The notes beneath the pieces were generated by a model, which saw nothing but the letters and a program-made list of their open reading frames with translations, was not told the origin of the DNA and did not search any database. This document shows positions 1 to 7,861 of a stretch of 22,651 nt of DNA, one piece after another. The translations under genes and the position numbers were made by a program. The DNA lies in contig JAWOIO010000142.1 of NCBI GenBank assembly GCA_046484625.1, forward strand, positions 1-22,651, in the 5' to 3' direction. This stretch comes from DASUAO01 sp046484625. Its GTDB lineage: Bacteria; Actinomycetota; Acidimicrobiia; IMCC26256; PALSA-555. The stretch's first letter is position 1. Each line of letters opens with the position of its first letter.

Positions 1-1
1 T

Positions 2-466
2 TCCCCGGTCCGCAGCCCGCTGACCGACCTCGAGCACTCGGTGTGGGACCAGACGATTGCCCTGAACCTCACCGCGGTGTGGGAGGCATCGGTGATCGCG
101 GCGCGGATCATCGAGACGGGGTCGATCATCAACGTGTCGTCGCTTGCGGGCTTCGGCCCTGTCCCCGGCAGCGGTCACTACGCCGCGGCCAAGGCCGCCG
201 TGCACTCACTCACCCAGACGTTCGCCCGGGAGCTCGCGCCCCGGATCCGCGTCAACGCGATCGCCCCGGGTCAGGTGCCGACCGAGGTGATGATGACCGC
301 CCTCGACCTCGACGACGCCGACCTCGAGAAGTTCCGGACCCGCTCCCGGATCCCACTCGAGCGCTTCGGCACCCCCGAAGACATCGGCGCGGCCGCGCTC
401 TACCTCGCGTCGCCGGCCGCGTCGTGGGTCACCGGCCAGATCCATGTCGTCAGCGGCGGGCACTGA
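2..466 (+). CDS. Short-chain dehydrogenase/reductase (SDR), 3' part, cut by window start
   Basis: The frame is open from base 2 and ends at TGA 464-466, giving the last 154 residues. The N-terminal half of the Rossmann fold, with the TGxxxGIG nucleotide-binding loop, lies outside the window. The visible part carries the SDR catalytic set: an NVSS stretch whose second Ser (visible residue 47) is 13 residues before the Tyr of YAAAK (Tyr60, Lys64). It is followed by RIRVNAIAPG and the usual C-terminal LASPAASWVTGQ segment. Family members are NAD(P)H-dependent alcohol/ketone oxidoreductases in the cytoplasm; the substrate cannot be told. It is followed 23 bp later by the P450 in the same direction, with a GGAGG site between, so the two are probably co-transcribed and could act successively on one substrate (inference). 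Confidence 0.93.
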   Translation, partial: SPVRSPLTDLEHSVWDQTIALNLTAVWEASVIAARIIETGSIINVSSLAGFGPVPGSGHYAAAKAAVHSLTQTFARELAPRIRVNAIAPGQVPTEVMMTALDLDDADLEKFRTRSRIPLERFGTPEDIGAAALYLASPAASWVTGQIHVVSGGH

Positions 467-489
467 TCGTCCGTGAACCGGAGGAACCC

Positions 490-1776
490 ATGACCACCGA
501 CGAGATCGTCCTCGAGGGCTTCGACCCGTTCGACGCCGCGATCCAACAGCACCCCGAGCCGTACTACGCCCGGATGCGCGAGGAAGCACCGGTGTTCCGA
601 GCCGACAACGGCATGGTCATCGTCTCGCGCTACCAGGACTGCCTCGATGCGCTCCGTCGCCCGGGAGTCTTCTCGAGCTCCTTCTTCGGTCCGACGACAC
701 CGGGCGGCAACGCGAGTGCAGGCGGCGACCCCGAGCTCGCCGCGATCCTCGACGAGGGCTACCCGGCAGTGGCCACGCTGTTGATGGCCGATCCTCCTGC
801 GCACACGCGGTACCGCAAGCTGGTGGGACGGGCCTTCACCCCCAAGCGGGTCCAGGGCCTGGTGCCGTTCATCGAACAGCTCGCCGACGACCTCATCGAC
901 ACCTTCGTGGAGGACGGGCGTGTCGAGATCGTCTCGCAGCTCTCGGTCCCACTCCCGGTCCGACTCATCGCCCACGCGCTGGGCGTCCCGCCGGACCGCC
1001 AGGACGACTTCAAGCGCTGGTCGGACGACTCGATCGCGATGATCGGTGCGGTGATCTCGCGTGAGCGGCGACTGGAGACCGCCCGGGGTGTCGTCGAGTT
1101 CCAGCACTACTTCGCGGCTGAGCTGGAGCAGCGGCGTGCGGAGCCGCGCGACGACATCCTCTCCGATCTCGTGCACGCGCGGATCGAGGACCCCGAGGCG
1201 GGCGAGGACACGACACCCCTGTCCATGCCGGAGATGCTGAGCATCCTCCAGCAGCTCCTCGTCGCCGGGAACGAGACCACGACGAAGCTCATCGCCGAGG
1301 CGTGCCGGATGTTGGTGGACAACCCCGAAGCCGCGAGCCGGGTTCGGGAAGATCCGTCGCTCGTCCCCAACCTCGTCGAGGAGGCGCTGCGCCTGGCGAC
1401 ACCCACCCAGGGCATGTACCGCCGGGTGACCGAGGACACGGTCCTGGGCGGCGAGGCCATCCCGAAGGGCTCGATGTGCGTGCTGATGTACGCGTCGGCG
1501 AACCGCGACGACGCGGAGTTCACATCCGGCGACGACTTCGTGCCCGAGCGCCCGAACGCCAAGGAGCACCTCGCGTTCGGGAAGGGCATCCACTACTGCC
1601 TCGGGGCGTCACTCGCGCGCGCCGAAGGAGCCGTGGCCCTCGGTCGGATCCTCGGTCGGCTCCCCGACCTCCGCTACGCGCCGGGCAACGACTTCGAGTA
1701 CGAGCCCAGCTTCATCCTGCGTGGCCTCAAGCGCCTGGACCTCGAGTTCACCCCCGGTCCCCGCCTCGGCAGCTGA
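490..1776 (+). CDS. Cytochrome P450
   Basis: This 428-residue protein has the normal length for a soluble bacterial P450. It starts at ATG 490 behind a GGAGG site 5-6 bases upstream. Visible landmarks are the C-helix region ADPPAHTRYRK (about 100-110), the I-helix oxygen-activation motif AGNETT (259-264), the ExxR pair in EALR (298-301) and the heme-binding loop FGKGIHYCLG with axial Cys370. There is no membrane anchor, so it is cytoplasmic and would use a ferredoxin/ferredoxin reductase pair; none is encoded nearby. The expected reaction is hydroxylation of a hydrophobic or terpenoid/steroid-like substrate, but the subfamily and substrate are not assignable by eye. It follows an SDR, a common pairing for oxidising a newly made alcohol. 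Its stop lies 3 bp from the stop of the convergent ThuA-like gene. Confidence 0.96.
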   Translation: MTTDEIVLEGFDPFDAAIQQHPEPYYARMREEAPVFRADNGMVIVSRYQDCLDALRRPGVFSSSFFGPTTPGGNASAGGDPELAAILDEGYPAVATLLMADPPAHTRYRKLVGRAFTPKRVQGLVPFIEQLADDLIDTFVEDGRVEIVSQLSVPLPVRLIAHALGVPPDRQDDFKRWSDDSIAMIGAVISRERRLETARGVVEFQHYFAAELEQRRAEPRDDILSDLVHARIEDPEAGEDTTPLSMPEMLSILQQLLVAGNETTTKLIAEACRMLVDNPEAASRVREDPSLVPNLVEEALRLATPTQGMYRRVTEDTVLGGEAIPKGSMCVLMYASANRDDAEFTSGDDFVPERPNAKEHLAFGKGIHYCLGASLARAEGAVALGRILGRLPDLRYAPGNDFEYEPSFILRGLKRLDLEFTPGPRLGS

Positions 1777-1779
1777 TCG

Positions 1780-2556
1780 TCAGCCGGCATCCCTCGCGGC
1801 ATCGAGCCCCGCACCCCACCGGATCCCGCGGCGGAGCAGCTCCCGGAACTCGGGCACGGCCCACGAGCCGCGTTCGATCTCGGGATACCAGCGGACCTGG
1901 GGCTGCATGTCGTAGTGACCGCGGCAGTGACCAAGGGTCAGGTAGAGGACGGATCCCTCACCGAAGGGCCGTAGGTAGGCGACCAGGTGTGCGACGTCGT
2001 CGGGCCAGTCGGCCTCCTCGAACCCCGTCGCCGTGCCCGTCCAGCGCGTCTGGAGCAGCGGGATCAGCGCATCACGATCGTGGTGCTCGGAGAGGTACAG
2101 CTCGTCGTTCGCCGTGAATCCGCCGACTCCGGCGGTGAACCAGTGGTCGGGATCGACGACCTCGACGTCGTACGGCTCGATCGGCACGGGATGCGCGAGG
2201 AACTGGCTCCCGAGCACCTCGGCGAGCAGTGGGAACACGCGGGGCGTCGCCACGCCGGTGGCGCTCAGATCGAGTGCGGCGTTGGTCCCGTGCAGCGCGA
2301 GCCACCGTCCACCGGTCCGCACGAACGCCGCGAGCGCCTCCTGCTCGGCCTCGGACGGACGGACGTTGCACGTGTAGGTGATCAGGAAGTCGGAGCGACC
2401 GATCGCCTCGGTGTGGGAGTAGTCCGGCACGACCGTCGTCCGGATCTGGTCGTGCTCGCCGAGGTGGTCGAGCAGCTCACGGCGGGCGTAGTCGAAGTCG
2501 TGGAAGTCACCGCCACAGACGAGGAGCGCGTCGACCCGACCCGGGTGCTCATCCAT
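1780..2556 (-). CDS. ThuA-like domain protein
   Basis: The 258-residue product resembles the ThuA / type 1 glutamine-amidotransferase-like fold. It has an N-terminal strand with CGGDFHDFDYAR, a Y(T)CN segment, FVRTGGRWLALHGTNAA in the middle (roughly 83-99), a DELYLSEH stretch and a C-terminal VLYLTLGHCRG. The nucleophile-elbow cysteine of true amidotransferases is not evident; the equivalent position seems to be in the LHGT motif, as in other ThuA proteins. ThuA homologues are linked to trehalose/sugar use in rhizobia and are often found beside oxidoreductases, but the biochemical role is unclear. ATG 2556 lies 3 bp after the stop of the upstream SDR, so the two genes are almost certainly one transcript. 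No strong ribosome site is visible, which fits translational coupling. Confidence 0.8.
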   Translation of the reverse strand: MDEHPGRVDALLVCGGDFHDFDYARRELLDHLGEHDQIRTTVVPDYSHTEAIGRSDFLITYTCNVRPSEAEQEALAAFVRTGGRWLALHGTNAALDLSATGVATPRVFPLLAEVLGSQFLAHPVPIEPYDVEVVDPDHWFTAGVGGFTANDELYLSEHHDRDALIPLLQTRWTGTATGFEEADWPDDVAHLVAYLRPFGEGSVLYLTLGHCRGHYDMQPQVRWYPEIERGSWAVPEFRELLRRGIRWGAGLDAARDAG

Positions 2557-2559
2557 GGC

Positions 2560-3318
2560 TCAGAGGTCGACCCGTTGCGTGAACGCACCGTCGACGACCA
2601 GGTTCACGCCGCTGATGTGCGACGCCGCCGGGCTCGCGAGGAAGGCGACCGCGCGGGCGACGTCCTCGGGCGCACCCATGGCTCCGCCGGCCTGCTGCGC
2701 GAGCGCGGTCTCGTACATCTCCGGCATGTGCTGCTTCACCATGTCCCATGGGCCGCCCTCGAAGAAGATCGGGCCCGGTGACACCGAGTTCACCCGGATC
2801 CCGACCGGCGCCAGCGAGTGGGCGAGGTTGCTCGCGTGCACGATGAGCGCCGCCTTCATCGCGTTGTACGACGTCGCACCCTGGAACGTCTCGACGGCCG
2901 CCGTGGTGCCGATGGCGACCACCGCGGCGCGCGTCGATTCGCTGAGCATCGACTGGGCGACCTCCATCCCGCGCACCAGCGTCATCACGTCGACCTCCAG
3001 GTTCTTCATCCAGGCCTTCTCGCCGCCGCCGGGCCCCGCGCTCGCGTTCGCGACGAGGATGTCGATCCCGCCGAGGGCTTCGGCCGAGGACTCGATCCAG
3101 GCCTTGTACTCGTCGGCCTTGCCGACGTTGACTGCGCTCCCGACCGCCTTGACACCCTTCGCGGACAACGCGGCCAGGGCCTCGTCGACCCCCTCCTGGC
3201 CCCGTGCGCAGATCGCGACATCTGCGCCCTCGTCCGCCAGCGTCTCGGCGATCGCTCGGCCGATCCCCCTGCTCGCACCGGTCACCAGTGCCTTCGCACC
3301 CTTCAGGCCGAGATCCAT
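2560..3318 (-). CDS. SDR family oxidoreductase with Thr at the catalytic Ser position
   Basis: This 252-residue classical SDR starts at ATG 3318, chosen because GGAGGAG sits 7 bases upstream and the Rossmann motif follows at once. A start 12 codons further up would add a non-conserved leader. TGASRGIG is at 13-20, and NASAG (91-95) stands where most relatives have NNAG. Tyr151 and Lys155 form YNAMK, and PGPIFFEGGP is at 181-190. Counting 13 back from Tyr151 falls on Thr138 (IGTT), where Ser is normal; Thr can replace Ser in some SDRs, so activity is plausible but not certain. The C-terminal FLASPAASHISG is typical. It is probably an NAD(P)-dependent dehydrogenase of a hydroxyl or hydroxyacyl intermediate. 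It lies 104 bp downstream of the acyl-CoA dehydrogenase and 3 bp before the ThuA-like gene. Confidence 0.92.
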   Translation of the reverse strand: MDLGLKGAKALVTGASRGIGRAIAETLADEGADVAICARGQEGVDEALAALSAKGVKAVGSAVNVGKADEYKAWIESSAEALGGIDILVANASAGPGGGEKAWMKNLEVDVMTLVRGMEVAQSMLSESTRAAVVAIGTTAAVETFQGATSYNAMKAALIVHASNLAHSLAPVGIRVNSVSPGPIFFEGGPWDMVKQHMPEMYETALAQQAGGAMGAPEDVARAVAFLASPAASHISGVNLVVDGAFTQRVDL

Positions 3319-3325
3319 CGCGCTA

Positions 3326-3332
3326 CTCCTCC
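3326..3332 (-). promoter_or_regulatory. Ribosome binding site deciding the SDR start
   Basis: Read on the minus strand this is GGAGGAG, 7 bases before ATG 3318. It favours that start over the in-frame ATG at 3354, which has no comparable site. Confidence 0.7.
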
Positions 3333-3422
3333 AGTTGACGTCCGTGCGCCGCATTCGGGCGCGCGATTCATTGTGTGACTACCAGTGCCCGGAACGACCC
3401 GGCAAGGCGCCGATCACCGAGT

Positions 3423-4715
3423 TCACGACCCACCCGCGGGGAGTTCGCGGAACGCGATCCCCCGGTCGGCCTTCGGCTCGCTCGGAAGGCCCAGCACCCG
3501 CTCCCCCAGGATGTTGCGCTGGATCTCGTCGGAACCACCGGCGATCCGGTAGCCCGGCGCCCCGAGGACATGCTCGTTCCACGCATACGTGCCCCACTCG
3601 CCCGAGTCGGCCGCCAGATGGGGACCGAGGACGCCGGTGACGACCGCGCTCATGGCACTCATGCTCTGGGTCCAGAGCGCCTTGCCGATCGAGCCCTCCG
3701 GACCCGGCGCGACGCCTGCCCGCGCGCGTCCCTGCGCGCGTCGGCCGTTGAGCGCGAGGATTCGGATCCGGATGTAGAGGTCGGCCAACGCCTGACGAAC
3801 CCGAGCGTCGCCGGTGCGTTCGAGATGCTGGGACAACGCGAGGATCTGCTGCCAGGTGCCCCCGGCGCGCATCCCGCTCCCTCCCCCGCCGGCCGATCCC
3901 CGCTCGAAGCCGAGCGTCGTCAGCGCGACTGCCCAGCCCTCGCCCTCGGCACCGAGCCGCAATGTGTCGGGGATGCGGACGTCGTCGAAGAAGACCTCGT
4001 TGAACGACGAGCCCCCCGACATCTGTCGGATCGGCCGGACCTCCACGCCCGGCGCGCCGAGCGGCACCATGAACGCGGTCATCCCCGCGTGCTTCACGAC
4101 GCTCACATCGCTGCGCGCGATCAGCTCGCCGTACTTCGCGTACTGGGCGCCGGAGGTCCAGACCTTCTGGCCGTTGATCACCCATTCGTCGCCGTCGCGC
4201 TCCGCACGCGTCCCGACCGCGGCAAGATCCGATCCCGCTCCGGGCTCGGAGAACAGCTGGCACGCGAAGTACTCGGTGCGGACGAGGTCGCGGAGGAACT
4301 CGTCCTTCTGCTCGTCCGTGCCGTGGGTGAGGATGGTCGGCGCGATCAGACCGACCGTGACGCCGAAGAGCTCGGTACCGTCGGGGGCCTCGAAGCGGGC
4401 CTCCTCGGAGCGGAAGGCACGCTCGAACGCTCGCGGCAAGCCGGAGCCTCCGTACTCGACCGGCCAGGCGATCGCGCCGTACCCCGCGTCGCACTTCTCC
4501 TTCTGGTACGTCGAGGCGCGCTCGAGCATCGCTCGCTGCTCGTCCTCGGTGAGGTTGTGGAACACCGCGGTCGAGAACTCGCCCTCACCCCAGGCCAAGG
4601 GAGCGTCGGGGTCGACCGCCGCCTTGGGCGTCAGGCGCTCCCCGATCCACTCCCTGGCCTCGACCCGCCAGGCGTCGAGATCGGGGGTCGCGGCTGAGTT
4701 GTGGGGAGCGGCCAT
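3423..4715 (-). CDS. Acyl-CoA dehydrogenase, FadE type
   Basis: The 430-residue product has the full acyl-CoA dehydrogenase length. It shows the alpha-helical N-terminal domain with AWPVEYGGSGLP (83-94), the FAD/substrate segment QLFSEPGAGSDLAAVGTRA (153-171), NGQKVWTSGAQYAKYGELIAR (181-201) and a C-terminal GGSDEIQRNILGERVLGLP. At the position of the catalytic Glu of medium-chain enzymes there is Gly393. A Glu in the LGFERGS stretch (Glu271) could serve instead, as in the isovaleryl- and long-chain-type enzymes. It would oxidise an acyl-CoA to the 2-enoyl-CoA and pass electrons to ETF. ATG 4715 is preferred because the upstream extension is not family-like and would run through the divergent promoter; the ribosome site is weak, so a leaderless mRNA is possible. 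It is divergent from an acyl-CoA synthetase. Confidence 0.95.
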   Translation of the reverse strand: MAAPHNSAATPDLDAWRVEAREWIGERLTPKAAVDPDAPLAWGEGEFSTAVFHNLTEDEQRAMLERASTYQKEKCDAGYGAIAWPVEYGGSGLPRAFERAFRSEEARFEAPDGTELFGVTVGLIAPTILTHGTDEQKDEFLRDLVRTEYFACQLFSEPGAGSDLAAVGTRAERDGDEWVINGQKVWTSGAQYAKYGELIARSDVSVVKHAGMTAFMVPLGAPGVEVRPIRQMSGGSSFNEVFFDDVRIPDTLRLGAEGEGWAVALTTLGFERGSAGGGGSGMRAGGTWQQILALSQHLERTGDARVRQALADLYIRIRILALNGRRAQGRARAGVAPGPEGSIGKALWTQSMSAMSAVVTGVLGPHLAADSGEWGTYAWNEHVLGAPGYRIAGGSDEIQRNILGERVLGLPSEPKADRGIAFRELPAGGS

Positions 4716-4729
4716 CACAGAGCAGAGTA

Positions 4730-4743
4730 ATTGACCGATCAAT
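4730..4743. promoter_or_regulatory. Palindromic operator-like site in the acyl-CoA dehydrogenase/synthetase divergent gap
   Basis: ATTGA CCGA TCAAT is an inverted repeat with 5-bp arms and a 4-base centre, in the 44-bp gap between the divergent starts at 4715 and 4760. It is placed to control both genes and shares ATTGACCGRTCA with the site at 21643-21656. The size and symmetry suit a TetR-family operator; which regulator binds it is unknown. Confidence 0.55.
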
Positions 4744-4759
4744 AGGTAGCCGAGGCCCC

Positions 4760-6328
4760 GTGGACCCAGCCGATCCCCGACCCACCCGGCGCAGCGAGGG
4801 CCAGCCATGGCCGGATGGGGTCGCGCTCGTCGACGATCGCGCCACGCTGACCTGGGCCGAGGTGGACCAGGCGTTGCACCGCGCGGCCAACGCCCTGCGG
4901 GGGCTGGCGGACCGGGGCGAGCTGGGCCGCGACCGTCGGGTGACGGTCTTCGCCGAGAACAGCGCCGAGACCGCGCTCGCCCACCTCGGCGCCCTGCTCG
5001 GCGGGATCTCCACGGTCCCTGCGAGCTTCCACCTCACGGCCGAAGAGCTGGCCTACGTGCTGGAGGACTCGGGATCGGCTGCGGTGCTCACCGGCCCGGA
5101 GACCGTGGCGGTCGCCGTCGACGCCGCGCACCGTGCGGGGATCGACCGGGTGCTGGCCTGGCGCGCCGACGACGCGTCCGGCGCCGGGTCCTGGGAGGAG
5201 CTGCTCGCCTCCGCGTCCGACGACCCACCTCCCGACGACATCGCGCCCCGGCCCCACCTGCTCTACACCTCGGGGACGACCGGACGTCCCAAGGGGACCG
5301 AGCTCCCGCCGACCATGTTCGCCGGGGGGCGCACGATGCGCGAGCACGTCGAACGTCTCGGGAAGAACGCGTTCGCGGAGTTCGGGACGCACCTCGTGGT
5401 CGGGCCGATGTACCACACGGGCCCGTTGTCGGGTGCTCGCCTGCTCGCGGCAGGCATCCCGATCATCGTCCTCGGTCGCTTCGACCCGGAAGGGACGCTC
5501 GCCGCGATCGATCGGTACGGGGTCGAGAGCACCGTCATGGTGCCGACCCACTTCGCGCGGCTGCTCGCGCTCCCCGACGAGATACGCGAGCGCTACGACG
5601 TGCGCAGCATGCGGCTGGTGGTGCACACCGGATCGGCGTGCCCCGTCGACGTGAAGCGCCGGATGATCGAGTGGTGGGGCCCGGTGCTCTTCGAGGCCTA
5701 CGGCGCGACCGAGGTCGGGACGACCTGCATGATCACGTCGAAGGAGTGGCTCGCGCATCCTGGCTCGGTCGGGCGGGCGATCCCACCGTTCGAGGTTCGC
5801 GTCCTCGACGACGACGGGAACACGTGCGCTCCGAACGTCGAGGGAAACCTGTGCTTCCTCGACACGACGGGCCGCGGTGTCGTGTACCACAACGACCCGG
5901 GGAAGTCCGCCGACGCCCACGTCGGCCCCGGCGTGTTCACGCTCGGGGAAGTCGGCTACGTGGACGAGGACGGGTACGTCTTCATCACGGATCGCACGTC
6001 CGACATGGTGGTGTCGGGCGGCGTGAACCTCTACCCGGCCGAGGTCGAGGCAATCCTCGTCGCGCATCCCGGCGTGGACGACGTCGCGGTCATCGGGATC
6101 CCCGATCCCGACATGGGTGAGGCGCTCCACGCGCTCGTGGTCCCGGCGATCGGGAGCGACGTGCTCGATCCAGACGAGCTCATCGCGTTCTGCCGCGCGC
6201 GGATCGCCCACCACAAGTGCCCGCGCTCGGTCGAGATGGTCTCGACGCTCGGTCGCACTGCGATGGGCAAGATCAACAAGCGCGCGCTGCGGGCGCCCTA
6301 CTGGCCCACCGAGCGCACGATCGGCTGA
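4760..6328 (+). CDS. Acyl-CoA synthetase / AMP-dependent CoA ligase (first of two)
   Basis: This 522-residue adenylate-forming enzyme has the phosphate-binding loop LYTSGTTGRPKG (168-179), FEAYGATEVG (311-320), the hinge region DRTSDMVVSGGVNLYPAEVE (411-430) and a C-terminal GKINKRALR whose Lys504 matches the adenylation lysine. It would convert a carboxylic acid, ATP and CoA to the acyl-CoA with AMP and pyrophosphate. The GTG at 4760 is the only reasonable start: the frame reads MDPADPRPTRR before the conserved GVALVDDRATLTWAEV, and only a weak GAGG lies upstream, so a short-leader or leaderless message is likely. It is transcribed away from the acyl-CoA dehydrogenase and may share its operator. 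The acid used is not predictable; fatty, aromatic and steroid side-chain acids are all possible. Confidence 0.95.
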   Translation: MDPADPRPTRRSEGQPWPDGVALVDDRATLTWAEVDQALHRAANALRGLADRGELGRDRRVTVFAENSAETALAHLGALLGGISTVPASFHLTAEELAYVLEDSGSAAVLTGPETVAVAVDAAHRAGIDRVLAWRADDASGAGSWEELLASASDDPPPDDIAPRPHLLYTSGTTGRPKGTELPPTMFAGGRTMREHVERLGKNAFAEFGTHLVVGPMYHTGPLSGARLLAAGIPIIVLGRFDPEGTLAAIDRYGVESTVMVPTHFARLLALPDEIRERYDVRSMRLVVHTGSACPVDVKRRMIEWWGPVLFEAYGATEVGTTCMITSKEWLAHPGSVGRAIPPFEVRVLDDDGNTCAPNVEGNLCFLDTTGRGVVYHNDPGKSADAHVGPGVFTLGEVGYVDEDGYVFITDRTSDMVVSGGVNLYPAEVEAILVAHPGVDDVAVIGIPDPDMGEALHALVVPAIGSDVLDPDELIAFCRARIAHHKCPRSVEMVSTLGRTAMGKINKRALRAPYWPTERTIG

Positions 6329-6331
6329 GGG

Positions 6332-6973
6332 TCAGGCCACGGGCGAGGGATCGGCGACCAGCGTCCCCTCGAACAGCCGGCCCACGACGTCGGCGTTCAC
6401 CGCGTGCTGCTCGGCGCTCGAGAGGTTGGCCGACACCTCGACCAGGCCTGCCAGCACGACCCCGATCACGTTGAGGAGCGTCGCGCGGCTCACGTCACCG
6501 GGGAGCTCGCCCCGAGCGAGGCCGTCGTCGACGACCGGACCGAACACGCGCTCCTGGTACGAGCCGAGGGCGCGGAAGAGGTGCGCGAGCTCGGGCTGGC
6601 GCCGACATTCGGTCGGGACGATCGCGAGGAAGCGAGCCAGCGAGGGATCATCGCGGTTGAGCGCGACCGACGCGTCGAGCACCGCCCGCATGCGCGACGC
6701 GAACCCCGGGCCGGCGGTCTGCCACGCCGACGACAGGCGCTCGCTCACCAGCTCCTCGACCTCGGTGAAGACCCGCTCGAAGAGCGTCTGCTTGGACTCG
6801 AAGTAGTGGTAGATCGCCCCGGTCGTGATGCCGGCGTCCTCGGCAATCGTCCGGTTCGTCGTGGCGCTGTAGCCGAGGTCGGCGAAGCACCGGCGCGCCG
6901 CCTCCACAACGCGGGCCTCGGTCAGTGCGCCACTCGAGGCAGGTGGACGCCCGAGGCGCCGAGCGGCACTCAT
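6332..6973 (-). CDS. TetR-family transcriptional regulator
   Basis: The 213-residue protein has the TetR layout: an N-terminal helix-turn-helix domain (VVEAARRCFADLGYSATTNRTIA, then DAGITTGAIYHYFESKQTLFERVF at roughly 22-70) followed by an all-helical ligand domain. ATG 6973 is preferred over the in-frame ATG at 7351, because the extra 126 residues lie entirely within the hydratase gene and look like frame shadow. Its start overlaps the stop of that gene (ATGA, 6970-6973), so it is translated as the last gene of the Rieske-hydratase operon. The simplest role is repressor of its own operon and of the divergent importer, through the inverted repeat at 9294-9327, relieved by a pathway compound or CoA ester (inference). 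Confidence 0.94.
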   Translation of the reverse strand: MSAARRLGRPPASSGALTEARVVEAARRCFADLGYSATTNRTIAEDAGITTGAIYHYFESKQTLFERVFTEVEELVSERLSSAWQTAGPGFASRMRAVLDASVALNRDDPSLARFLAIVPTECRRQPELAHLFRALGSYQERVFGPVVDDGLARGELPGDVSRATLLNVIGVVLAGLVEVSANLSSAEQHAVNADVVGRLFEGTLVADPSPVA

Positions 6974-7857
6974 GCCGAGAGGTCGCGGCCTTCGGCGACC
7001 TCCGACGTGCGGGCCTGCTTCGGAGCCTTCGACGCGCCCAATCCGGCCGGGTCGATGGGGAGACCGTGCACCTGTTGGTTGTTGGAGTGCCCGAGCTGCT
7101 GCAGTGACATGGCGGACTGGAGCGCGCTCCAGAAACCCTGCGCATCGACGGCCTGGTTCACCGACTGCTTCGCGAGCTTGAGTCCCATCTGAGGTCGAGC
7201 CGCGACCCGCTCGGCGAGCGCCAGCGTGAACGACTCGAGATCCTCGCGGGCGACGACGTGGTTCACCATGCCGAGCGCCCGGCATTCCTCGGCAGTGAAC
7301 GCCTGCCCGGTGAACAGCATCTCCTTGGCCTTGCGCGGCCCGAGCTCCCACGGATGCGCGAAGTACTCGACCCCGTTCACGCCGAACGAGACGGTCGGGT
7401 CCGAGAACAGCGCGTCGTCGGCGGCGACGATCAGGTCACACACCCACGTGAGCATGAGCGCGCCCGCGATCGCCTTGCCCTGGACCTGCGCGATCGTCGG
7501 CTTGGGCAGGTTGCGCCACCGCCAGCACATCTGGAGGTAGATCTCCTCCTCCGCGGCCATCCAGCCTTCGGCCGCGGGCCGGGCGAAGCCGCCCCAGTTC
7601 GACACCGGAGCGAACTCCGACATCGGCGTCCGGTCCCGCAGGTCGTGGCCCGACGAGAAGTGGGGACCGGTCGCACCGAGGATGGCGACCGCGACGTCGT
7701 CGTCGGCAGCGACACGGTCGAACGCCGCGTTGAGCTCGTAGGTCATCCGCTTGTCCTGCGCGTTCCTGGTCTCTGGTCGGTCCAGCAGGATGCGCGCCAC
7801 CCCGGGCGTCGGGATCTCGTACTCGAGCGTCTCGTACTCGCGCGGGGCCTCACTCAT
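6970..7857 (-). CDS. Enoyl-CoA hydratase/isomerase family protein
   Basis: The 295-residue product belongs to the crotonase family. It shows LDRPETRNAQDKRM near residue 25, the first oxyanion-hole segment HFSSGHDL (about 66-73) and the second GKAIAGALMLTWVCDLIVAADDALF (about 127-151), followed by GVEYFAHPWELGPRKAKEMLFTG. The glutamates of classical hydratases are not in their usual setting; Glu in GVEYF may be catalytic, so hydratase, isomerase or ring-opening activity are all possible. The C-terminal 40 residues (QQVHGLPIDPAGLG onwards) extend past the core. ATG 7857 is 4 bp after the Rieske stop, and its own stop overlaps the TetR start, so the three genes form one tight operon. It probably acts on a CoA thioester from the same pathway. 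Confidence 0.93.
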   Translation of the reverse strand: MSEAPREYETLEYEIPTPGVARILLDRPETRNAQDKRMTYELNAAFDRVAADDDVAVAILGATGPHFSSGHDLRDRTPMSEFAPVSNWGGFARPAAEGWMAAEEEIYLQMCWRWRNLPKPTIAQVQGKAIAGALMLTWVCDLIVAADDALFSDPTVSFGVNGVEYFAHPWELGPRKAKEMLFTGQAFTAEECRALGMVNHVVAREDLESFTLALAERVAARPQMGLKLAKQSVNQAVDAQGFWSALQSAMSLQQLGHSNNQQVHGLPIDPAGLGASKAPKQARTSEVAEGRDLSA

Positions 7858-7861
7858 GCGA

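Noticed and set aside
3319..3422. Gap between acyl-CoA dehydrogenase and SDR as a regulatory region
   Set aside because: Apart from the SDR ribosome site I see only a 5-bp stem (GCGCC/GGCGC) and a weak CACAAT -10-like stretch on the - strand, not enough to call a promoter or terminator.
4739..6214. Open frame of 491 codons antisense to the first acyl-CoA synthetase
   Set aside because: There is no domain, composition is biased, and the opposite strand encodes a full adenylate-forming enzyme.
6974..7351. N-terminal extension of the TetR protein
   Set aside because: The added 126 residues lie wholly within the enoyl-CoA hydratase gene and have low-complexity composition; the helix-turn-helix starts after ATG 6973.
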